From: Peptococcaceae bacterium UBA7702
Lineage (GTDB): Bacteria; Bacillota; Dehalobacteriia; UBA7702
Reading direction: 5' to 3'
Assembly (NCBI GenBank): GCA_002482535.1
Contig: DLGE01000001.1
Span: forward strand, 372,001-436,000
Length of the DNA: 64,000 nucleotides
Made by a program: the position numbers and the translations under genes. Each line of letters starts with the position of its first letter. The stretch's first letter is position 1. Below, in pieces: positions 34,551 to 43,480 of the stretch. A model generated the notes under the pieces. It worked only from the letters and a program-made list of their open reading frames with translations. It made no database searches and was not told the DNA's origin.

Positions 34551-34634
34551 TGTTTTTACCTCATTCACTACTATTCTAAAACAAAAGAGCCATTTAATCA
34601 ATAAAAAAATATTAGGGAAAATCGAAAAAAAGGC

Positions 34635-34663
34635 TTGCAAAAAGCGCCAAAATTTGTTATTAT
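34635..34663 (+). promoter_or_regulatory. sigma-A promoter of rpmB
   Basis: TTGCAA (34635-34640), 17-base spacer, TATTAT (34658-34663). Confidence 0.8.
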
Positions 34664-34709
34664 ATTTTGGTAGTTGTAATGATAATTTATTAGCAAAGGA
34701 GGTGTCGAC

Positions 34710-34898
34710 ATGGCCGTATGTCAGATTTGCGGTAAGGGGACCCGTTCCGGAATGAAGGTCAGTCACTCTCATATTCGCACCAAAAGAACATGGAAACCGA
34801 ACCTTCAAAAAGTAAGGGTGATTGTTGATCGCACCCCTCAGCGACTTTATGTGTGCAGCAGATGTTTGCGCTCCGGTAAAGTCCAGCGCGCTATTTAA
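34710..34898 (+). CDS. rpmB: 50S ribosomal protein L28
   Basis: 62 aa. The N-terminal CQICGKGTRSGMKVSHSH and the later LYVCSRCLRSGKV provide two CxxC pairs, so this is the zinc-binding form of L28. RTKRTWKPNLQKVRV is the family core. RBS AAAGGAGGTG. It has its own promoter and terminator. Confidence 0.97.
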   Translation: MAVCQICGKGTRSGMKVSHSHIRTKRTWKPNLQKVRVIVDRTPQRLYVCSRCLRSGKVQRAI

Positions 34899-34910
34899 CG
34901 TGTATATTTC

Positions 34911-34941
34911 AAAAAGCGTTCTTTTGGGGACGCTTTTTTTG
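34911..34941 (+). terminator. terminator of rpmB
   Basis: AAAAAGCGT, loop TCTTTTGGGG, ACGCTTTTTTTG. Confidence 0.85.
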
Positions 34942-34986
34942 TTATACTGAAAAGCGTAAAAAAGAACGTATTTCAGGAGGTCGCTT

Positions 34987-35595
34987 ATGGAAGATTCGCT
35001 TAGCAGAAAACTGAGACTGGCCCATGAAAAATACTTGGCGGGATTTTTGGCCGCGAACCCTGAAAAAATGGCGGAGCTGGCCGCCGCGGATTATGAAGAT
35101 GGCGTGATTACCATCGCCCATTTTCAGGAGGAGATTGCCGTTGAGGCTGCCACCGGTGAAATGACGCCGAAACCGAAACAGCTTTTGGAAGAGATTTTGA
35201 TCTTAAAATATCTCCAGGAAGTCCAGGGAATCGTGGGTCCCGGCAATGATTACCTCGCCTTTGTACAGCTGCCCTTCGGCAGCCATCACAGCAAGGCCTT
35301 TCAAAAGGAGGTCAGCGAAGCGCTGTCAGAACGTTTCGGTGCTGATTTTGAGGGATTTCGGGTCGCCGCGGAGAAACTCGGCGGCGTCCCGGCAAAGGAC
35401 GGGGATATTTCATACATCCTGCCTTTTTTCCCAAAAATCCATGTAAAAGTAATCCTTTGGGCAGCCGATGAGGAATTTCCGGCGGCGGCAAGCTTCCTCT
35501 TTGATAATAAATGCAGCTTTCATATGGATACCGACGGTTTAAACGAACTGGCCAACGCCACAACGGCACGGCTGATTGCGGAGGCATCAAAATGA
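34987..35595 (+). CDS. DUF3786 domain protein
   Basis: 202 aa. The C-terminal half has PFFPKIHVKVILWAADEEFP and ASFLFDNKCSFHMDTD, typical of DUF3786. This cytosolic family is found in anaerobes, often near corrinoid or acetyl-CoA-pathway genes. Function is not established. A TTCAGGAGGTCG ribosome site precedes the ATG. Its stop overlaps the start of the HD nucleotidase gene (ATGA), so the two are coupled. Confidence 0.8.
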   Translation: MEDSLSRKLRLAHEKYLAGFLAANPEKMAELAAADYEDGVITIAHFQEEIAVEAATGEMTPKPKQLLEEILILKYLQEVQGIVGPGNDYLAFVQLPFGSHHSKAFQKEVSEALSERFGADFEGFRVAAEKLGGVPAKDGDISYILPFFPKIHVKVILWAADEEFPAAASFLFDNKCSFHMDTDGLNELANATTARLIAEASK

Positions 35596-36167
35596 GCCAC
35601 TTTTTTGCATATATCAGTAAAATGAAATGGATCAAACGCTGGGGACTGATGAAGAACACCGCCGAGGAGAACATCATGGAACACAGCTGGCAGGTGGCGG
35701 TGGTCGCCCACGGTCTCGCCGTGATCAAAAATGAATTTTTCGGCGGCAGTGTTGATCCGGAACACATCGCCCTGCTGGCGCTTTTTCACGAAACCGGCGA
35801 AGTGATCACCGGCGATTTCGCCACTCCCGTAAAATACTTCAATCCTGAAATGAAAAACGCCGTCCATGATATGGAACATCTGGCCAAATCCAGAATTCAC
35901 AAAATGCTTCCTCGGGAGTTACAGCATTCTTACGAGCCGTTGATTTTCCCCGATGAAAGGGGAGAGGATTATCGTATTGTCAAAGCGGCGGACCGCATCT
36001 GCGCTTATTTGAAATGTGTGGAAGAGCTGAAATGGGGGAACCGTGAGTTTGAAAAAGCGGAAGCCTCCATTCGCCGGGATATCGAAGCCATTGACCGGGA
36101 TGAGGTGCGTTATTTCATGACCCATTTTGCCGAGAGCTTTTCCTTAACCTTAGATGAATTGAATTGA
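35592..36167 (+). CDS. YfbR-like HD-domain 5'-nucleotidase
   Basis: 191 aa from ATG 35592, overlapping the DUF3786 stop. HD motifs: MEHSWQVAVVAHGL (first His), ALFHETGEVITGD (His-Glu in place of His-Asp, as in YfbR) and VKAADRICAYLKCVEE (late Asp). N-terminal SKMKWIKRWGLMKNTAEENI is also YfbR-like. The family removes phosphate from deoxynucleoside 5'-monophosphates. Cytosolic. Confidence 0.85.
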   Translation: MSHFFAYISKMKWIKRWGLMKNTAEENIMEHSWQVAVVAHGLAVIKNEFFGGSVDPEHIALLALFHETGEVITGDFATPVKYFNPEMKNAVHDMEHLAKSRIHKMLPRELQHSYEPLIFPDERGEDYRIVKAADRICAYLKCVEELKWGNREFEKAEASIRRDIEAIDRDEVRYFMTHFAESFSLTLDELN

Positions 36168-36264
36168 TCAGGAATTAAATTGATTGAGCATTGAACTGAT
36201 TGGGTTTTGGCGTCATCTCTTTTCGTTTGATTCGCGGATTTTTTGAGATTTTTCGTGTTTCGCA

Positions 36265-36293
36265 TTGACGGCGTGTTTTCAATATGATAAAAT
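36265..36293 (+). promoter_or_regulatory. sigma-A promoter of Mn-riboswitch leader
   Basis: TTGACG (36265-36270), 17-base spacer, TAAAAT (36288-36293). Predicted start near 36300, at the 5' edge of the aptamer. Confidence 0.8.
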
Positions 36294-36301
36294 GATTCCA
36301 T

Positions 36302-36427
36302 GAAAAGGGAGTAGTTTAAAGCGGTGCTGTCAACATCACGGTAATTTTACCTGGCGGCTCCCACCTTCCATGGTAACAAGACTTTTCGTGACTGTTAGCT
36401 GAACGGTCGTCGAAAGGTCTATTTTTA
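36302..36427 (+). promoter_or_regulatory. yybP-ykoY manganese riboswitch with terminator
   Basis: Conserved yybP-ykoY elements occur in order: AAAAGGGAGTAG (36303-36314), TGTCAACATCACGG (36329-36342), TTTACCTGGCGG (36346-36357) and AACAAGAC-TTTTCG. The last arm also forms an expression-platform hairpin, AGACTTTTCGTGACTGTT paired with ACGGTCGTCGAAAGGTCT, followed by ATTTTTATTTT. This class binds Mn2+ and usually turns on Mn exporters. It directly precedes a P-type ATPase, a known association. Confidence 0.88.
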
Positions 36428-36455
36428 TTTTGAAGTTAAAGAACGAGGTACACAG

Positions 36456-39071
36456 ATGGCAGAGTTTTATGAATACCCCAAAGAGCAGGTCTTTTCCCTG
36501 ATGGAAAGCGATACAAAGGGTTTAAGCCCCAAAGAAGCCCAGGATCGCCTTGCCCAGTACGGCCCGAATCAGTTGGCGGAAAACAAAAAGAAAAGCGTTG
36601 CCCGCATCTTTTTGGAGCAATTTGCCGATCTGTTGGTGATTATTCTAATCGCTGCGGCGGTGATTTCCATGGTTTCCGGTAATACCGAAAGTACCCTGGT
36701 TATTTTCGCCGTTTTGCTTCTTAACGCTGTTTTAGGCACGGTGCAAACAGTCAAAGCGGAAAAGTCCCTGGCGGCCTTAAAAGCCATGGCGGCGCCGAAA
36801 ACCAAAGTGCTGCGATCCGGTATCGTATTGGAAATTCCCTCTGCCGAGGTGGTACCCGGCGACATCATGATCTTGGAGGCCGGGGATCTCGTCGCCGCCG
36901 ACGGGCGTATCGTTGAAAATTACGTCCTAAAGGTCGATGAAAGTTCCCTCACCGGGGAAAGCGACGCCGTGGAGAAAACCTCCAAGGCCATTGAGGGTGA
37001 CCGCGTCGCCTTGGGCGACCGCCGTAATATGGTGCATTCCGGTTCTCTCGCCACTTACGGCAGGGCCCATGTTTTGGTCACGGCCACCGGCATGTCCACG
37101 GAATTGGGGAAAATCGCCCTTTTGATGAACGAAACAAAACAGCGCAAAACCCCGCTTCAAGTCAGCCTTGACCGCTTTTCCGGCAAACTGGCCATCGCCG
37201 TAATCGGCGTCTGTATTCTCGTATTCTTACTTTCCATATTCCGCAGTCACATGAGTATTCTCGATTCACTGATGTTTGCCGTGGCCTTGGCGGTGGCGGC
37301 CATTCCTGAGGCCCTGGGTTCCATTGTCACCATCGTGCTGGCCATCGGCACCCAAAAAATGGCGAAGCAGAACGCGATCATCAAGGATTTAAAGGCGGTA
37401 GAGTCTTTGGGCTGTGTTTCCGTGATCTGTTCCGATAAAACCGGCACCTTGACCCAAAATAAAATGACAGTAACCAATCTCTACGCCGACGGCTGTCTTT
37501 TTGATGTCGATGAAATCGATATGAATAACGTCGCCCACTGTTCCCTGGTCCATATTGGCGTATTGGCCTCCGACGCGGTAACCGATGAGGAAACGGGGCG
37601 GATCATCGGCGATCCCACCGAAGCCGCACTGGTGCGGGTGGGAAAAATTGCGGGGATCAACGAAGCGTCGTTTCGCGGTCAATATCCCCGTCTTGGTGAG
37701 GTAGCTTTTGACTCAGAGCGCAAAATGATGAGTACTCTTCATCTTTGGGGGGATGAGGTCCCCACGATGATGACGAAGGGAGCCATCGATTCACTCCTTG
37801 TCCGCTGCGATCATATCCTTACCTCCAGCGGTGTTGCGGTTTTGAACGAAGCGGCAAAAGAGAGAATTTTGGCGGTGAATGACAAGCTGTCCCGGGAAGG
37901 TTTGCGGGTTTTGGCTTTTGCCCAAAGGGAGATCAACGCTGTTTATGAATTGAGCGTTGATGATGAAGAGCACTTTACCTTTGTGGGTCTTGTGGCCATG
38001 ATGGACCCGCCCAGGGAAGAATCCATTGCTTCCGTGGCCGACGCCGCCACCGGCGGTATCCGTACCGTGATGATCACAGGTGATCATAAGATCACCGCCG
38101 CTGCCATTGCCAAAAGAATTGGCATCTTAAAGGACGGCGATCTCGCTGTGGACGGTGTCGAGCTCGACAGGATGAGCGATGAGGAACTCGATGGCAAATT
38201 GAAGGATATTTCGGTTTACGCCCGTGTTTCTCCGGAACATAAAATACGCATTGTTTCCGCTTGGCAACGGCAGGGCTCCATCGTTTCCATGACCGGCGAC
38301 GGCGTCAACGACGCCCCGGCCCTGAAAAGGGCGGATATCGGCGTCGCCATGGGCATCACCGGTACGGAAGTGAGCAAGGACGCCTCTTCGATGATCCTCG
38401 TTGACGATAATTTTGCCACCATCGTCAAGGCGGTGATCAACGGCCGCGGCATTTACGCCAATATCAAGCACTCCATTCAGTTTTTGCTTTCCGGTAATAT
38501 GGCGGGGATTCTCTGCGTGCTTTTCGCGTCCCTGATGGGTTTGCCGGCCCCCTTTGAGCCGGTGCATCTGCTCTTCATCAATCTGTTAACGGATAGTCTG
38601 CCTGCCATTGCCATCGGCATGGAGCCGGCCAAGAGCGGCCTTTTGCAGCAAAAGCCGCGGGATCCCAAGGAGCCGATTCTTGACCGCTGGCTGCTTTCCC
38701 GCGTGATCAATCAGGGCAGTTTGATTGCCATCCCCACCATGGCGGCCTTCTATATCGGTTATGACGTCAGCGTGGCTGCCGGCGCCACCATGGCCTTTGC
38801 CGTTTTGACTTTGGCCCGTCTCTTCCACGGCTTCAATTGCCGCAGCCGCGAATCTCTGCTGCGCCTCGGTTTTCGCAGCAATCCCTTCTCCCTGCTGGCC
38901 TTTTTCGGTGGCGTATTGCTGCTGTCGGCGGCGCTCTTTGTTCCCGGCCTCAACGATTTATTTATGATTTCCGGTCTGACCGCCTCCAAGGTGGGGCTCA
39001 TCGTTCTCTTGGCCTTTGCGCCGACCTTTGTGATCCAGACCGTGAAAATGATCAAGGAACGCTACGTGTAA
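36456..39071 (+). CDS. P-type cation-transporting ATPase (Mn2+/Ca2+ type)
   Basis: 871 aa P2A-like ATPase. Actuator motif DESSLTGES, phosphorylation motif CSDKTGTLTQNKMT (Asp327), nucleotide domain with PTEAALVRVG and hinge MTGDGVNDAPALKRADIG. About ten transmembrane segments, with a cation N-terminal domain (EYPKEQVFSLMESDTKGLSP). TM4 reads AAIPEALGSIVTIVLA, i.e. PEAL rather than the SERCA PEGLP, as in Firmicutes YoaB-type pumps. A Mn riboswitch controls it, so Mn2+ efflux is the best guess, with Ca2+ possible. Confidence 0.92.
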   Translation: MAEFYEYPKEQVFSLMESDTKGLSPKEAQDRLAQYGPNQLAENKKKSVARIFLEQFADLLVIILIAAAVISMVSGNTESTLVIFAVLLLNAVLGTVQTVKAEKSLAALKAMAAPKTKVLRSGIVLEIPSAEVVPGDIMILEAGDLVAADGRIVENYVLKVDESSLTGESDAVEKTSKAIEGDRVALGDRRNMVHSGSLATYGRAHVLVTATGMSTELGKIALLMNETKQRKTPLQVSLDRFSGKLAIAVIGVCILVFLLSIFRSHMSILDSLMFAVALAVAAIPEALGSIVTIVLAIGTQKMAKQNAIIKDLKAVESLGCVSVICSDKTGTLTQNKMTVTNLYADGCLFDVDEIDMNNVAHCSLVHIGVLASDAVTDEETGRIIGDPTEAALVRVGKIAGINEASFRGQYPRLGEVAFDSERKMMSTLHLWGDEVPTMMTKGAIDSLLVRCDHILTSSGVAVLNEAAKERILAVNDKLSREGLRVLAFAQREINAVYELSVDDEEHFTFVGLVAMMDPPREESIASVADAATGGIRTVMITGDHKITAAAIAKRIGILKDGDLAVDGVELDRMSDEELDGKLKDISVYARVSPEHKIRIVSAWQRQGSIVSMTGDGVNDAPALKRADIGVAMGITGTEVSKDASSMILVDDNFATIVKAVINGRGIYANIKHSIQFLLSGNMAGILCVLFASLMGLPAPFEPVHLLFINLLTDSLPAIAIGMEPAKSGLLQQKPRDPKEPILDRWLLSRVINQGSLIAIPTMAAFYIGYDVSVAAGATMAFAVLTLARLFHGFNCRSRESLLRLGFRSNPFSLLAFFGGVLLLSAALFVPGLNDLFMISGLTASKVGLIVLLAFAPTFVIQTVKMIKERYV

Positions 39072-39098
39072 ACGAAAAGAATAAAAATTTCTGATGCA

Positions 39099-39129
39099 AA
39101 AACGTGCCGCTATAAAACGGCACGTTTTT
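39099..39129. terminator. terminator after P-type ATPase
   Basis: AAAACGTGCCG, loop, CGGCACGTTTTTT. It is between convergent genes. Confidence 0.85.
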
Positions 39130-39186
39130 TATGACTTTATTTCGTTGGTGAACAGTAGAGAGAGCCGCTGATCGGGGCGGCGTTTT

Positions 39187-40629
39187 TTATTTCACGGTGA
39201 TGGCGCCGTTGCTCCAGGTGGCGGTGTCACTGCCGGTAACTTTGCCGTCCTTATCCACATACGTTCCTTTGCTGGGATAAACCGCGCCCCCGGTTGATGT
39301 CGTCCAGGAACCGGTAAACGTAGAACCGTCGAGATAATAGGTGACGCCACTGCTTTTCACGCCATTGCTGAAAGTGCCGACAAAGAATTCACCGTCGGCC
39401 TTGATGTAGCGTCCGGCGCCGTTCAGCGCGGCGTTGCTCCAGTTACCGAAGTAGAGATCGCCGTTACTCGTGGTGTAGCTGCCGTAAGACATGGCGCCGC
39501 CGATGATCTCACCGAAAAAGCCGCCGGCCTGAGAGCTGTTGGCAAAAAAGACGTTGCCTTTGACGTTGCCGGTGGTGGCTGCGGTGCCGTAGAAATTATT
39601 CACATTCCGGGTTAAGAAGGAATCCTGATACGTAAGAGCCAAGTATTGTTCTGCGCTGCCGGCATGGTGAATGATGGCGCTGAACCCGGCGGCAGCGGCG
39701 GTTTCCTTGAGCGGCAGGTATGTTTCGCCGTTGATCAGCCGTGGTGCAACGGAAAAGGACTTTTTGGTACCGTTCACATAGTAGGTGGTTTGGCCGAGCC
39801 AGAATTCCAGATCGTTCTTGATGTCGTCGGCGACAATCAGCTTGGTTGTCCCAAAATAGGTGAGACGAAATTCCGCGGCTTCAAAGAAGGTACGGGCAGC
39901 AATCAGAAGAATGCTGTTTTCATCGATGAGGGTCACGCCGGCTTTGGTCAAAGTGCCGTTGCTGTAAAGATCCGTGATCAGCGCCGGCGCCGCCGTGGTG
40001 GGATGATAAATTTTCAAATAATTGGCGATCATGGTCGCGCTCTCTGCTCTGGTGGCGCCGGAGAGGGGAGCGAAGGTGCCGTCGCCATAGCCATTGATGA
40101 TGCCCGCTTTCTGGATTGCTTTGACAGCGCTCTTGGCCCATGAGCCGATGCTGCTTTCATCGGTGAAATTCATTTCTCCGTTGACGGAGGGCAGCGATAA
40201 ACCCCGGTAAATGACGGTGTAACGGTAGAGGATGACCGCCATTTCCTGGCGGCTTACCGTGTTGTCTGGCTGGAAGGTATGATCGGGATAACCGTCAATG
40301 ATCCCCTTGGCTGATCCCCAATTGATGTATTGCTTCCCCCAGAAGGAGGCTGCTACATCGGGGAATTTACTTTCTGTGGCATAGGCAGACAGATCCTCAT
40401 TGGCATCAAGGGCCAGGATCTTTAAAAATTCTGTGCGGGTGATTTTGTGATCGGGGCGAAAGGTGTTGTCGGGATAACCGTTGAGCAAACCGAAATCGGC
40501 GACACCGTAAACATTGGTTTCCCCCCAGTGACCGGCGAGGTCGCTGAAGTATGTGACGTCGGCGGAAACAGGCCGGTTGAGCAAAAACAGGCAGCAAATG
40601 ATGGCTGACAACAAATAAACTTTTTTCAT
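39187..40629 (-). CDS. SLH protein with copper-amine-oxidase-like and MORN-type repeats
   Basis: 480 aa. Signal peptide (about 1-23, ending PVSADV). Three SLH motifs at about 28-75, 88-140 and 150-205 (GYPDNTFRPDHKITRTE; GYPDHTFQPDNTVSRQE; GYGDGTFAPLSGATRAE). A Cu-amine-oxidase N-domain-like segment follows (TYYVNGTKKSFSVAPRLING to YLPLKETAAAAGF, about 280-330). The C-terminus has MORN-like repeats (GDLYFGNWSNAALNGAGRY; GEFFVGTFSNGVKSSG; GSTFTGSW). MORN repeats often bind lipids or act as structural scaffolds. It is a wall-anchored surface protein; its ligand is unknown. Confidence 0.85.
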   Translation of the reverse strand: MKKVYLLSAIICCLFLLNRPVSADVTYFSDLAGHWGETNVYGVADFGLLNGYPDNTFRPDHKITRTEFLKILALDANEDLSAYATESKFPDVAASFWGKQYINWGSAKGIIDGYPDHTFQPDNTVSRQEMAVILYRYTVIYRGLSLPSVNGEMNFTDESSIGSWAKSAVKAIQKAGIINGYGDGTFAPLSGATRAESATMIANYLKIYHPTTAAPALITDLYSNGTLTKAGVTLIDENSILLIAARTFFEAAEFRLTYFGTTKLIVADDIKNDLEFWLGQTTYYVNGTKKSFSVAPRLINGETYLPLKETAAAAGFSAIIHHAGSAEQYLALTYQDSFLTRNVNNFYGTAATTGNVKGNVFFANSSQAGGFFGEIIGGAMSYGSYTTSNGDLYFGNWSNAALNGAGRYIKADGEFFVGTFSNGVKSSGVTYYLDGSTFTGSWTTSTGGAVYPSKGTYVDKDGKVTGSDTATWSNGAITVK

Positions 40630-40740
40630 GGAAAGATTCTCCGATAAACCGTTTTATTTGATTATAGCATAAAAATCGAAATAAAAGAAGAGAAAGGGGA
40701 ACCGCTGGGAAGCGGATTTCCCGTAGTATGATCATGAAAA

Positions 40741-40776
40741 GAGCCGGTTTCCGATTTTTCTATCGGAAACCGACTC
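40741..40776 (-). terminator. terminator of PBP gene
   Basis: GAGTCGGTTTCCGAT paired with ATCGGAAACCGGCTC (one mismatch), tail TTTTC on the minus strand. Confidence 0.8.
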
Positions 40777-40828
40777 ACTTTTTACAGGGCTTTTTTATGG
40801 ATATAAGTCCTAAAGTTTATCATCATAC

Positions 40829-43270
40829 TTATGCGACTTTTTGATTTTGATTGAGTGAGGCAAAAATGCCGTACCAGTTAAACCCTTCCCGTTGCAGGAT
40901 TCCCTGTAATTGTTCGGCGATGTTTAATGTGGTTGTGCCGGTACCGCCACCGGTACCGCCACCGGTACCGCCACCGGTACCACCACCGGTACCACCACCG
41001 TTTTCGCCGCCGGTACCGCCACCGTTTTCGCCGCCGGTACCACCACCGTTTTCGCCGCCGGTGCCACCGCCGTTTTCGCCGCCGGTACCGCCGCCGTTTT
41101 CGCCGCCGGTGCCGCCGCCGTTTTCGCCGCCGGTGCCGCCACCGTTTTCACCGCCGGTTTCATTTTCATCGGGGGTTTTCTCTTCCTCTTCTTTTTCTTC
41201 CTCATCATCGTTGTTGCCGCCAACGTAATCGCTGACGGAATAGGAATAGCCTTCGGGGCGCTCAAACTTTTCGCCGCTGATGACCCCGGCCTTATATGCG
41301 GCGCTTACCACCATTTTCCAAACCACGGTGGGATATTGGCCGCCGTAGACATTGGCCATGTATTGGGCACTGCCGTCTTCGCTGACGTCGTTATCGTAAC
41401 CCATCCAAACCATGCCGACGATTTCAGGGGTGTATCCGGCAAACCAGGCGTCTTTCGTGCCGTATTTGCCTTTGAAGGTGGAAGTGTCGGGTAACTGGGT
41501 CGTACCGGTCTTGCCGCAGATATAGAGACCGCTGACATTGGCTCTCGTGGCGGTGCCGCCGGTAACGACGCCGTGGAGGAGGGTATCCATGGAGTAAGCC
41601 GTATCTTCTTCCATGACCTGTTCAAAATCAGCTTCATGTTTATAAATTGGAGTTTCGCCTTCACCGGCGTATCTGCTTTCAATCCGGGCAACCGTGGTCA
41701 AATCGGTCTTATAACCGCCGCTGGCAAAGCAGCTGAAAGCGGTTGCCATATTAAGGGGAGAAACGCCATAGGTGAGGCCGCCCAAAGCGAGGGCCGGGTT
41801 ATCGTCGCTTTCCACCAGGGGAAGGCCGAGCTTCTTGGCAAATTCCCAGCCGGTGGTGGTGCCGATTTCCTGAAGCAAACGTACGGCGCAGGTATTGATG
41901 GAGTATTTCACGGCGACGCTCATGGAAACTTCGCCGCGGTAGCCGCCGCCGGAATTCTTTGGTTTATAAGCCCCGGTAAGGGGCGCGTCAAGGATCGTAT
42001 AGTTTGGCGAATAGCCTTGATCCAGGGCGGCGCCGTACACCGCCAGGGGTTTGATGGAGGAACCGGGTTGACGTTTCATGTCTGTGGCGCGGTTATAACC
42101 GAAGCGCGTTTCGTATTCTCTGCCCCCGGCCATTCCGTAAATTTCACCGGTTTTAGGATTACTGAATATGGCGGCGCTTTCCAGTGATTCGTCACCGTAG
42201 CCCTTGGGGAAGTTATAATTGCCCTCCAGATAGATGTCGTCAAGTTTATCCTGAACGGCGGGATTCAGCGTCGTGTAGACCTTAAAGCCGCCGGTATAGA
42301 CGGAACCTGCGGAATAGCCGAGTCCCACAAGGATGTCGTCGGCTTCTTTGATGGCGTAGTCAACAAAATAGGAATGTCCTTCGATATCGCTGTCCACAGT
42401 TTGCACATCCAACTGACTGCTGATATCTTCCGCTTTGGCCGTAGCCGCCTCATCCTCGGTGATGGCGCCATATTCCACCATATTGTCGAGAACCCGGTTT
42501 CGCACGGTGGTAGCCTTATCAATGTCGGTGGTGGGAGCATAGGAATTGGGCGACGGTAAAATGCCGATCAGCATGGCGCACTCGCCCAAAGTCAGTTCGG
42601 AAACGGTCTTATTAAAATAGTATTCCGCGCCGCTGCCGATACCGTAGACGTTTTGTCCCACAAATATTTCATTCAGGTAGAAGGTCAGGATCTCATCTTT
42701 TGTGTACATGTTTTCCAGCTTCAAGGCGACAATGGCTTCTTTGATTTTTCTGTCGATTGTTTTATCCTGGGAATTCAATACGGCATTTCTGGCCAACTGC
42801 ATGGTCAGCGTGGAAGCGCCTTGGGATTTCCCGCCCGCCTTTAAGTCGGCCAGGGCCGCGCCGAAAATACGGATCACGTCGATGCCGTTATGTTTGTAAA
42901 AACGCGTATCTTCCGTGGAGATCACGGCGGGGATGATATAAGATTTTTCATATTCGTCAAAAGCAATCACATTGCGGTCTTCCGCGCCGCTGACCTCTAC
43001 CAAGAGATTGCCTTCGCTGTCGTAAACTTCTGATTTGGACGCCTGGGTAATGCCGTTTTCTTCCAGTTCGCCCAAAGCTTCCTCAATCTCATCATAGTTG
43101 CTCTTCACGAGGTAGAAGGCGTAACCGCCGGTTGAAATGACGGCAAGAAGGATGACGAGCACAATGATTAAAATGACTTTTTTCAGGACTGCATGTTTTT
43201 TCTTTCTCTTTTTTTTCTTTTTTCCCTTCGCGGACGGCGCGTCCGAGAAAGAATATTTACTTTTTGCCAT
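40829..43270 (-). CDS. class A penicillin-binding protein (PBP1a-type)
   Basis: 813 aa. Lys-rich cytoplasmic tail (KKKKKRKKKHA), one transmembrane helix at about 30-55. The GT51 glycosyltransferase domain (about 75-250) has VISTEDTRFYKHNG, QGASTLTMQLARN and FYLNEIFVGQNVYGIG. The transpeptidase domain (about 330-640) has SxxK in PGSSIKPLAVY, SxN in YSINTCAVRL and KTGTTQ. The C-terminus carries a Glu-rich stretch and about seven TGGENGG-type repeats, then a hydrophobic/aromatic end. It polymerises and cross-links peptidoglycan at the membrane. The Gly-rich tail probably spans or contacts the wall. Confidence 0.94.
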   Translation of the reverse strand: MAKSKYSFSDAPSAKGKKKKKRKKKHAVLKKVILIIVLVILLAVISTGGYAFYLVKSNYDEIEEALGELEENGITQASKSEVYDSEGNLLVEVSGAEDRNVIAFDEYEKSYIIPAVISTEDTRFYKHNGIDVIRIFGAALADLKAGGKSQGASTLTMQLARNAVLNSQDKTIDRKIKEAIVALKLENMYTKDEILTFYLNEIFVGQNVYGIGSGAEYYFNKTVSELTLGECAMLIGILPSPNSYAPTTDIDKATTVRNRVLDNMVEYGAITEDEAATAKAEDISSQLDVQTVDSDIEGHSYFVDYAIKEADDILVGLGYSAGSVYTGGFKVYTTLNPAVQDKLDDIYLEGNYNFPKGYGDESLESAAIFSNPKTGEIYGMAGGREYETRFGYNRATDMKRQPGSSIKPLAVYGAALDQGYSPNYTILDAPLTGAYKPKNSGGGYRGEVSMSVAVKYSINTCAVRLLQEIGTTTGWEFAKKLGLPLVESDDNPALALGGLTYGVSPLNMATAFSCFASGGYKTDLTTVARIESRYAGEGETPIYKHEADFEQVMEEDTAYSMDTLLHGVVTGGTATRANVSGLYICGKTGTTQLPDTSTFKGKYGTKDAWFAGYTPEIVGMVWMGYDNDVSEDGSAQYMANVYGGQYPTVVWKMVVSAAYKAGVISGEKFERPEGYSYSVSDYVGGNNDDEEEKEEEEKTPDENETGGENGGGTGGENGGGTGGENGGGTGGENGGGTGGENGGGTGGENGGGTGGENGGGTGGGTGGGTGGGTGGGTGTTTLNIAEQLQGILQREGFNWYGIFASLNQNQKVA
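40930..41155 (-). repeat. 24-bp coding tandem repeat in PBP tail
   Basis: About seven units encoding G-G-T-G-G-E-N-G, plus a run of G-G-G-T units. The units vary at third positions. The pattern is in frame, so it is a protein repeat and prone to length variation by slippage. Confidence 0.9.
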
Positions 43271-43338
43271 TTCCTTCCTCCTGTTCGGGAATTATATTGC
43301 CATTATAACATACATCTTGTTTTTTGAATAGTATATCC

Positions 43339-43367
43339 TTGTAAATTTTCATATATTATGGTATTAT
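43339..43367 (+). promoter_or_regulatory. sigma-A promoter of DUF3842-CooT operon
   Basis: TTGTAA (43339-43344), 17-base spacer, TATTAT (43362-43367). It leaves a leader of about 107 bases. Confidence 0.6.
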
Positions 43368-43480
43368 TAATGAAAAATTAATAATCATCGTTTTCCGGAA
43401 CATGCAGGATTTCCCCGGAATGCAGAGAAAAGGATAATACGCTTTCGCCGCAGCGCAAGGAAGCGTAGTGAGGGAAATAT

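Noticed and set aside
40851..41235. Plus-strand Pro/Val-rich or Arg/His-rich ORFs, or a CRISPR-like array
   Set aside because: They are the antisense of the Gly-rich repeat of the PBP gene. The units are contiguous 24-mers without spacers.
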